DNA of 64,000 bases. It comes from Pyrus communis. Lineage: Eukaryota > Streptophyta > Magnoliopsida > Rosales > Rosaceae. The DNA is taken from assembly GCF_963583255.1 (NCBI RefSeq), contig NC_084811.1:20851742-20915741 (forward strand), in the 5' to 3' direction. A model generated the notes under the pieces. It did no database searches. It had not been told where the DNA came from and saw only the letters and a program-made list of their open reading frames with translations. Within the stretch, counting starts at the first letter, position 1, and every line of letters starts with the position of its first letter. The translations under genes were made by a program, and so were the position numbers. Shown here in pieces: positions 56,794 through 64,000 of this stretch.

Positions 56794-57299
56794 AGCCGTC
56801 TCCAATCGAGGGCTATGCCAAAGGGTTCATGGGCCCCACAGGACAAAAAAGGGCCAACTGGCTTGGCCAACCCAGCCAGTCAGCCAGCCCCTGGCCAGCC
56901 TAGATTTTTCATTATTAATACATTTTCTGTTGGATATATCTGATAGTATTGTCCTCTTTAGTGTCGAATATATCCATCATTATTGTCTCTTTTTTTTTTT
57001 CGGGCCAAATTTTTTTTAATTTTTTTTTTAATTCCCTTTTTTTTCCTATAAATACCTAAGCCATTCTTGCATCAAGTACTGTTAAATTTAAGTTGTAGTT
57101 TTTAAATTTAAATAATAAATTATATTTGGCCCTTGGTTGGAGATGGTTTTTTGTCATAGGGCTATGTTTGGCCTATGGCCCTCTGATCCATCGGTTGGAG
57201 ATGGTAAGAAATATAGCCCTGCACTGTTCATCAAAATATTAATTTCTTGGAGGAGGGCTAAAACAAACCCTCTAATCAACCTTCGGTTAGAGATAGCCT
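56794..57299. mobile_element. MITE of the GGCCATCTCCAACCGAGGG family, about 506 bp
   Basis: The left end AGCCGTCTCCAATCGAGGG and the right end (reverse complement AGGCTATCTCTAACCGAAGG) are TIRs shared with 60734-61336. The duplication is unclear, so the edges are within a few bases. Confidence 0.75.
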
Positions 57300-57983
57300 T
57301 AGAGTAAATAATCATAGACCACACAGAGAAAAGTTACGAGATCGTTCTCCACTTTTATTAGAGTAAATAATCATAGACTCCCAAAGATCCAGCTAATGGA
57401 TAGGACTCCACACCACAGTACTAGACATTGTAAAAAATATAATAAATAAATGGCTTAAAATTCGGGGATAAACTGTTGACACACATTTTGTAAAGTTTAT
57501 TCTGCAATATATTTTAACAATTCAATTGTTAATCTTTTAGTTCTTCTCAAGGACCATCTTTACAAATCACCAAACATGGGGTCATATGACCGTTAGACTA
57601 ATTGAGTGTATCTTTGTGGAATTGTATTCGTTAATTTTTATTTTTTTTTCCTACAAATGAATGTGTTAACAGCTTTGGGATTGTCGAGTTTTTTGTAAGG
57701 ATGATCTATGAACGATGAATTGAAATATAGACCGTTTGGACCTTAAAAAAGGTTACGGAATGAGAGCCACAAAAAACGTGTGTCAAAATGTATGTGTCGG
57801 GGTCATGTCCCTAAATTAATTTTCACGACTGCCACTTGTACAACAATCTAGTAATATTTCTCATTACTTGTGAGAGATATTATATTCAAATTTCAAGAAT
57901 AATTTCTCAACCAATTTACTAACCCCATCACCTTAGTGTAAATATATTATTAAATAAAAAATTTCAGAGCAATAACCTGTTAT

Positions 57984-58793
57984 GGGTTGTTTTATTAACA
58001 TCATGCATTTTGTTGACCACACCTCACGCACTAAAAACACCCCACATTTACTTTTTAAATTAAAAATTATCTTAATCCACCCCACGCAATTTCCTACACT
58101 ACCCTTCCAATAAAGGTTGCTGCTGCCTTGTTGGGAGATTTATCCAGTGTTATAAAGAATTGCTTCTGTTTGTCGAATTCTAGGAAATAAAATGCGCCTA
58201 GCTTCTAGTGGACTGCTATCTGTATAATTTAGCTGTTTTTGTTTGGTTCTTGCTCAAGTCTCTGACTTGACCTCTTACATTTTTATCCTAGTTTGCTAAA
58301 GGATTTCAAACTTCAGCTAGCTTTTCTCTTCTTGAAGTCTCTCCTTTCAACCAAAAAAATGAGAAATGAAACTCCCTTTTCCAGACATTCTTAACTGCCA
58401 AATGGAATCAGTTTCTGATTCACAATTAATGATGCATGTATCAACATCAATATATATGTCCTTTACGAAAAATATTATGGGTTCCTTGCAACATTTGCGA
58501 TTACGATTGCGATTAAACCCCCAACTTATGAAAATTATCTTTAAAAAAGTGATATCGGAGTTTGCAGAAAATGTTTTCAAATTTGAACTCTTAGACTGCA
58601 ACTCGAAAACAAGAAAAATCTATCTCAACATGTTCTTGAATTATTATTAGGTTTTGCTGTTAAAAGAACTTACGGAGTACTGTACTATTTAGGGCCTAAA
58701 TAGTCATTTTATATCAAGATATATGAGTTATTTATTATTAAATTTTATGTGAGGTGTAATCAACAAAATATGAGATGTTAATAAAAAAAACCC
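57984..58793. mobile_element. Terminal-inverted-repeat element, about 810 bp, only in copy B
   Basis: Left GGGTTGTTTTATTAACATC, right (reverse complement) GGGTTTTTTTATTAACATC; similarity continues for about 50 bases through TTTTGTTGACCACACCTCACG. Copy A lacks it. The target duplication is decayed. A GC-richer interior at 58090-58320 may be captured host DNA but is not recognised. Confidence 0.75.
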
Positions 58794-59114
58794 TTTCTTT
58801 TATAATGACTTGTATTTTAAAATACATGTTTATTTTATTATCAATTAATGTTTTTTTTTTTTTTTATCAAAGTATTATTGATAATGTAGATATCATAATA
58901 ATGCTGGTTACCATCCAAAATCGTCTACATATTTTCATTGAGAGATCTTAATTATTCTTATTTCTTATTTTTCCAATCGAATTAATGATATTAGTGGAGG
59001 GCTAACGGGTCTTGGCCCAGCGGGGCAAGGCATGTCTAACCGTTTCGAGAACGGGCACAAGTTTTATAAACAATAAACGAAGTGAGGCGGGGCAGATCCG
59101 TGTAATTTCCTTTT

Positions 59115-59251
59115 GTTTGGATGAATCCAAGGTTGGACCCTATTCGAGGGCAAGTTCTCCTAATGCTGGCTTCTCCATTCACAAGGCATGAACTCGAAAC
59201 CTTGTTTAAGGGGAATAAGCTCCTTACCACTTGAACCACCAAGCATTGGTA
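59115..59251 (-). mobile_element. tRNA-derived SINE, 137 bp, only in copy B
   Basis: On the minus strand, A-box GTGGTTCAAGTGGTAAGG and B-box GGTTTCGAGTTCATGCC at tRNA spacing. The 14-base target copies TGTAATTTCCTTTT (59101-59114) and TGTAATTTTCTTTT (59252-59265) differ at one base. Copy A near 35330 holds the exact empty site. Confidence 0.88.
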
Positions 59252-59708
59252 TGTAATTTTCTTTTTTTGTAAAATAGATCCATGTAATCGGCAGGGCAGG
59301 GTTTATGTAATTTGCCGGGCGAGTCCATGTAACGGGTGGAGCGGGTCCATGTCATGATGATATACTCGGGTTGTGCTCTTGTATCTCGTTTGGCTTTCCT
59401 AAAAGATAGAAGTGTTTCATAAGATAAATAATAATAAAAAAATCCAAGAAATTGCCGATTTAATCTCGTGTAGGAGCTGGTAGTGATGCTGGTAACTTGT
59501 ATGTAGCCCAAGTAGGAAAGGAAAATCTTTGGCACCCGTGTAGAGAGCAAAATACCTATACCCTTTAGATTCTATGTTGGAATCACCACTTTAAGCATAT
59601 TTTTCCCTAATCATATCATCTAGCGTGGTACATACATTTAAGCATTCGTGTCTCGATTTTAACCTAATTGAACTTTGCTTTCGGTATTAAACATGTCATA
59701 ATATGGTA

Positions 59709-60409
59709 GGGCCATTTTTTTAAATTCCGGAGGCTTGTGCGAAATTTATATAAGGGTCCCTCCTTAAGATAATATTAAAAAAAGTAAAACAATGTATTCA
59801 TGTTAGAAAACAATCACTTAAATCAAAATAAATTTTACCACTCACTGATTGCAAGGTTACAAATGTCATTAATTATAAGTAAAAAAAGCTACAAACATAA
59901 CCTTCACTAAAATTGGAAAACTATCGTTTTTTAAGGTGTTATGATTGACAATCAGAATATCTCATTGTATTAGAAATTTTTATATTGAGTGATGCTAGAG
60001 GGATACTAAATTTATAGACATGTAAGTTGATGATTGAATTATTACTTAAACATTGATAAACGTTATATTTCCTTATGGTGACTCATCATTTAGTTCACAA
60101 ATTTAGTCTTTCTAGCATTACTCTTTTATGTTTAGAAATGAAACAAATTTACTCTTATAACATTATTACATAACATTAGATGGAAAAAAAAAAAAGAAAA
60201 AAAAAAGAAAGATATTTTAAAGTACTAATAAAAGTAATTTTAAAGTAGTAGTTATTACATAATATTACTTAATGTGCAATGAGAGTTTAAAGTACTAACA
60301 AAAGTAATTTTCTAAATATATAACATTATTACATAACATTAGATGACAAAATTTTTTAGAGCTCCTTCAAATTTAGGACTCTGTGCGACTACACCTTACA
60401 CTCCCCTCT
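59709..60409. mobile_element. 701-bp insertion of unknown class, only in copy B
   Basis: Copy A reads ATATGGTAACACTTTCG uninterrupted, whereas B has ATAATATGGTA (59698-59708), the insertion, then ATAATACGGTA (60410-60420), an 11-base duplication with one mismatch. It starts GGGCCATTTTTTTAAATTCC, has no clear inverted ends and no 3' A tail, so I cannot place it. Related to 56045-56790. It contains an A/G run at 60182-60210. Confidence 0.75.
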
Positions 60410-60578
60410 ATAATACGGTAACACCTCGATTAAAACTTGTATTCAAAGAGTTTAAACAAAAAATTTGATCGTTGCAACACATTGTGGCAAAATTTATAAA
60501 TAAATATAGTCATACATATTTAATTTAGAGACAAAAAACTCTAATTACACTGTAGGGTTTAGGTTTATCAATACTTTA

Positions 60579-60699
60579 CCACACACCCCATTTTACTTCT
60601 CATTTCGGCCATTGGATCGATGAATTGAAGAAGATCAACGGACATAAATTATCAAAAATTGTGTAAAAAGTAAAATGGAATGTGTGGATAGCATAACCC
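60579..60699. mobile_element. Small MITE, about 121 bp, only in copy B
   Basis: CCACACACCCCATTTTACT on the left and the inverse of CCACACATTCCATTTTACT near the right. Flanked by ATACTTTA and ATACTCTA (60571-60578 and 60700-60707), while copy A has one ATACTCTA. The edge on the right is a few bases uncertain. Confidence 0.75.
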
Positions 60700-60733
60700 A
60701 TACTCTAATTCTATGTTTCTAGCGGGGTCCTTA

Positions 60734-61336
60734 GGCCATCTCTAACCAAGGGCTGGCCAGAGGGCTTGTTTTAGCCCTTTGGCCCTCCAAGAAATTAATA
60801 TTTTAATGAATATTACAGGGCCATATTTGCCTTCGTCTCCAACCGAGGGCCAAATGGCTCGTTTTAGCCCTGTCACAAAAAACCGTCTCCAACCGAGGGC
60901 CACAGGGCCAAACTTAATTTATTATTTAAATTTAAAAACTACAACAACTTCAATTCAAATCCAACAACTTAAATTTAAAAACTACAAATGTAATTGGGCC
61001 AAAAAACCAAAAAAATTAGAACTTAAATTTAATGAATGGTTTATGTATTTATAGGGAAAAAAATTAAATGCAACGGCTAGCTAACTAGCCATTGTATTCA
61101 AAGTTTTTTTTAAACAATCCTGTCAATTATAACCGACAGGATTGCTTTATTTTCTGGCCAGCCTCGGGCTGGCTGGCTAGCTGCATGCATCCAGCCCTCC
61201 AACCCTCCAGCGCTCGAATGCAGCCAGACCTCCAACCCTCCAGCCCTTTCCGATTCCGTGGGCCCTCTCAGATTCCACGATCCTCTGACCTAGCCATCGG
61301 TTGGAAACGATTTTCGGTCATCGGTTGGAGATGGCC
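60734..61336. mobile_element. PIF/Harbinger-like MITE, 603 bp, only in copy B
   Basis: TIR GGCCATCTCTAACCAAGGG on the left and the inverse of GGCCATCTCCAACCGATG on the right, with a 3-base duplication TTA (60731-60733 and 61337-61339). Copy A lacks it. Several internal GTCTCCAACCGAGGG copies (60836, 60884) suggest nested or tandem ends. Confidence 0.85.
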
Positions 61337-61444
61337 TTACAAAATCTAAGCTGATATTGTACGTACTCATTCATTAAATAAATCCAACCGATTGACCAAA
61401 ACGTTGGACCACCGTGATTGCTAAGTCCCTAGAGGGTGGCCCAG

Positions 61445-61450
61445 TATAAG
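61445..61450 (+). promoter_or_regulatory. TATA box of paralog B
   Basis: TATAAG in GGCCCAGTATAAGTACTTG, the equivalent of TATAAA upstream of A, about 155 bases before the ATG. The PIF-type MITE ends only about 110 bases upstream, so distal promoter elements of A are displaced here. Confidence 0.6.
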
Positions 61451-61601
61451 TACTTGAAAAGGAACTCCAAGCAAGCACCTTCTCCTTCTCCAGATACAGA
61501 GACAGAGTCCTAGAGTTGTCAAGTCGTTTTCTTCTCCTCCCGCAAGGAAACTCCAACCACATACCAGCCACCTTGGGTTGAATTTGAATTAGGGTTAGGG
61601 T

Positions 61602-63581
61602 TTGAGAAACATGATGATTCAGATCAATAAACCGCCAGTGCTCCTGCCTCCGCCGCCGCCGCAAGGGTGTTTGAAAACGGCTGCTGTTCCGACAAGAGCA
61701 GGCCGAAACCTCCTTGTCCTCAACGCACCCACAAGGTCAACAATAATTCCGACAACTATTTCAATGGCTCGTCAAGTCCGACATTCGGTCCTCCCAATAA
61801 TCCCGATGATGAAAAGAAGAGGAAGAAGAGCAATGGCTGCTTCCGATTCGGTTTCGGCTGCTGCTGTTGTCGACGTGGATATGCAGATTCGGGGGAAGAA
61901 AAATAACAAGAATAACAAGGTTTTTAAGGCGTACGGAGACCCCTGCCTCGATCTGTTTTTCAACGTCACACAACGACCCAGCGATTACCGCGAGAAGCAG
62001 CGGGAGACGGAGAAGAAGTATCACACCAAAATGTTTAACTATCTGCGGCAACAGCTCCCCTTGGCCTGGTCCCACGATCCTCTCACCACTCTCAAGCTCA
62101 TCTTCAACCTCTGTCCCTGCGATATCGACGGATCGAAATGGTACAGTGAAGCTTTTGAATTCGCAGCTGTTTGGCTCCACCACAACCACCCCGACACTCT
62201 GTTACGCAACTTCGGCTCTCTTGCCGACTCCTTCGGTCCTTCGTTCACCCTGCTCGACGTTCTGTACGGCCTCCTCGTTCCTCCTCAGGATCAGCTGGAT
62301 CACACACTGAAGGAGTTACTCCAACGCGAGAATCCGAATTCTCATGCAGATCGGTATGCCCGCGACCCGGCTTACAGGCTGTTGCACGACCGGGGTATGG
62401 ATGCGTTTGCGGAGCGGTTGAAGTCCGATCTTGAAAAATTGAAGCAGAACAAGCTCGAGCTCAAGCCGTGTGATTATGATGACGATGTTGACGATGATAC
62501 CGACTACAATGCTAAACGCGGTTCTCTTGATGCTCATGCTTATCATGATCTTCAAGTTTCTTTGGCAATATATTGTTTGCTTACAGGGAACCCATGGGAC
62601 GCACATAAGGGGCGCTCCATTTCGCTGGAAGAAAGCACTGCGAGGAGGCTTCTCCCCACCGAATCAGATGTATCGCGGGAGTGGGAGCGGCTGAGGAAGG
62701 AGGTTTTGGCGCCCTTGAAAAACTACTCTAGTCGTCAAAGTCGGTTTGACAGGTGGAAGCGCTGTGAGGTGAAGAAGTACTTGGAGGAGGTGAAAGCAGC
62801 AACAACAATTATAAAGCCCGACGCTTTACTTCCAAATGACATCCTACGCTATCTGGAAGATGGCAATGTTGGGGAAGCAGCAGAGCTTCAATGGAAGGCA
62901 ATGGTGCAAAAGGTCAAGGAGGGCGGCAAATTCAAAAACTGCTGGGCTGTATGTGACAACGGCTTGTGGCAGTCAAGGAGTTTGAGTTTGGGACTTTTGG
63001 TGTATGAACTGAGTGAAGAGCCATGGAACCGAAAAGTGATGAATTTCAGTCTGCCTGATTCCCGCTGTAAGTTTATTCCGCCCATTCATTTTTTGCCCCA
63101 GCTGCATTCCATTCAAGGCCTCGACGATGTTAAGTCCAAGTTCTCCTTTCTGACAAGAATGGACAGGAGAATGGACATAAGCATATGTATTGATTTACAA
63201 ATGGTGTTTGATGCCATCTTGGAAGTGGCTGTCAAGGAGAATTTGAAGCCAGAGCAGATGATCAAGAAGCTGTTTCTGTTCACCGACTGCGCAGGCTATG
63301 ATTGGAAGGGTTACGAGACTCTGTATGAGGCCATACGGAGCATGTTCGAGGACAAGGGGTATGGGGATGATGCGGTGCCACACATTGTGTTTTGGGATTT
63401 TTGGTCGGGGTATCATTCTCCATCCTTCGATTTTCCTCATAGAGGGGTGACGGTGTTGCGTGGCTACTCCAAAAATTTGATCAAATCCTTCTTGGACAAT
63501 GGTGGGGATTTTCGCCCTCACCATCTCATGGAAGTAGCCATTGCCGACAAAGAATATCAAACTCTTGCTGTAGTCGACTGA
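61602..63581 (+). CDS. DUF2828 (vWA-like) protein, paralog B
   Basis: Intronless, 659 residues, colinear with A: GDPCLDLFFNVTQ near 109, LAWSHDPLTTLKLIFNL near 152, acidic linker near 300, RSISLEESTARRLLPTESDV, QMVFDAILEVAVKENLKPEQ near 530, PHIVFWDFWSGY near 605, ending MEVAIADKEYQTLAVVD. It differs from A by a roughly 6-residue insertion (CKFIPPIHF) near 490. The MIDAS position reads CDNGLWQSRS, so D-x-S-x-S is lost; if metal binding matters, B is altered. First ATG used; Met78 (MAASDSV) is the alternative start, and the overlapping second frame 61667-61906 is also open. No stops or frameshifts, so selection may still act. Confidence 0.85.
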   Translation: MRNMMIQINKPPVLLPPPPPQGCLKTAAVPTRAGRNLLVLNAPTRSTIIPTTISMARQVRHSVLPIIPMMKRRGRRAMAASDSVSAAAVVDVDMQIRGKKNNKNNKVFKAYGDPCLDLFFNVTQRPSDYREKQRETEKKYHTKMFNYLRQQLPLAWSHDPLTTLKLIFNLCPCDIDGSKWYSEAFEFAAVWLHHNHPDTLLRNFGSLADSFGPSFTLLDVLYGLLVPPQDQLDHTLKELLQRENPNSHADRYARDPAYRLLHDRGMDAFAERLKSDLEKLKQNKLELKPCDYDDDVDDDTDYNAKRGSLDAHAYHDLQVSLAIYCLLTGNPWDAHKGRSISLEESTARRLLPTESDVSREWERLRKEVLAPLKNYSSRQSRFDRWKRCEVKKYLEEVKAATTIIKPDALLPNDILRYLEDGNVGEAAELQWKAMVQKVKEGGKFKNCWAVCDNGLWQSRSLSLGLLVYELSEEPWNRKVMNFSLPDSRCKFIPPIHFLPQLHSIQGLDDVKSKFSFLTRMDRRMDISICIDLQMVFDAILEVAVKENLKPEQMIKKLFLFTDCAGYDWKGYETLYEAIRSMFEDKGYGDDAVPHIVFWDFWSGYHSPSFDFPHRGVTVLRGYSKNLIKSFLDNGGDFRPHHLMEVAIADKEYQTLAVVD

Positions 63582-64000
63582 CTGACTCGCTCAATCATCC
63601 GGTCCCTCCTTTGGCATTGGCGATAGCATTGGCATTGGAATTGGATTGATGATCGATATGATCTTCTGCGATCTGATTGTCCATCATTTCTTACTTACCG
63701 CAGTTTTCAGGTAGAATTTAAGCTAATAAGTAACCTTTATTAGGAAGAAGAGGCATCCTATATGTGTCTGTCTGTCTTAGCTAGATGTGGTTTGGATTCA
63801 TTCCAGAGCTCTCTCTTATCTTTATGTAACATTAGAAATAATCATGCGTTTTAGTATCCTTAATTATATTGTTTCCTCGGTTAGTAAGCTAGCAACTGGT
63901 GGTACGTAATATTATGCATGTTTAATTAAGCTTATTAGTTACTAACTTAATGATGAGGTACATGATATTATGGATGATTAATTAAGCTTATTATTTAGTG
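63582..64000. other. 3' flank of paralog B, shared with A and C
   Basis: The sequence matches, in reverse, 32105-32438 downstream of A (ATTAGAAATAATCATGCGTTTTAG and TTAATTAAGCTTATTAGTTA). It holds the 3' untranslated region; no clear polyadenylation signal was singled out. Confidence 0.7.

Larger units (their letters stand above)
57304..61600. other. Upstream flank of paralog B; inverted duplicate of 34600-36660
   Basis: Reverse complement of the flank of A, enlarged by several insertions listed separately. A 19-base direct repeat AGAGTAAATAATCATAGAC (57301 and 57361) is present once in A in diverged form. No gene apart from the promoter of B. Confidence 0.75.

Overview
This is plant nuclear DNA. 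The recognised repeat families (a Cassandra-type 5S-carrying terminal-repeat element, Tat-lineage Ty3 elements, a large coding-poor LTR element of the kind abundant in apple and pear, and tRNA-derived SINEs) suggest a woody Rosaceae genome, probably Malus or Pyrus. That assignment is inference; no marker in the window proves it. Nearly all of the window is nested transposable elements. The only intact host-type genes are two intronless paralogs of a DUF2828 (vWA-like) protein.

Layout. 1-18773 is a stack of broken retrotransposons: a 3'-truncated Ty1/copia (209 to about 3870), the 3' end and LTR of a Tekay/Del-type Ty3 element (about 4140-6492), and a second copia (6493-18773). The second copia is split by an intact young 9.0-kb element (8622-17643) with LTRs of about 2.45 kb, TSD GTGGT, and no pol. 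In place of pol it carries an antisense reading frame for a 232-aa coiled-coil protein. 19124-20202 and 24199-24946 are terminal-inverted-repeat elements of Mutator type; the second contains a fragment of ribosomal protein uL2. 21686-23402 is an LTR of a gypsy-like family, itself interrupted by a Cassandra solo LTR (22961-23244). 25137-26359 is a broken 5' part of a TGA-type bZIP gene. 28073-29972 is a perfect solo LTR with TSD GATTG and a cluster of heat-shock-element-like palindromes.

32.1-64 kb is a DUF2828 gene cluster. Paralog A (32439-34400, minus) and paralog B (61602-63581, plus) lie in opposite orientation with shared flanks, forming a large inverted duplication (about 32.1-36.7 kb against 57.3-63.95 kb). 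Between them lies paralog C, wrecked by two LTR elements: a minus-strand Ty3 element (gag 37440-38675, LTR 39005-40330) that removed its 5' part, and a 14.1-kb Tat-lineage element (40612-54718, TSD GAAGT). The Tat element carries gag, protease, RT, an additional RNase H, integrase, and, on the opposite strand between pol and the 3' LTR, a spliced plant-mobile-domain (PMD) gene. That antisense gene is in turn split by a solo LTR (50582-52097, TSD ATAGG). Comparing A, B and C gives empty sites for several small insertions in the flanks: two SINEs, several MITEs and a 701-bp insertion.

How the parts relate. There is no operon or pathway here. The most interesting content is (1) two unrelated LTR retrotransposons that each carry a protein-coding gene antisense to the element, one with an N-terminal LxLxL (EAR-like) repression motif and one with a PMD domain, and (2) an inverted pair of DUF2828 genes in which one copy keeps the metal-binding DxSxS motif and the other has lost it.
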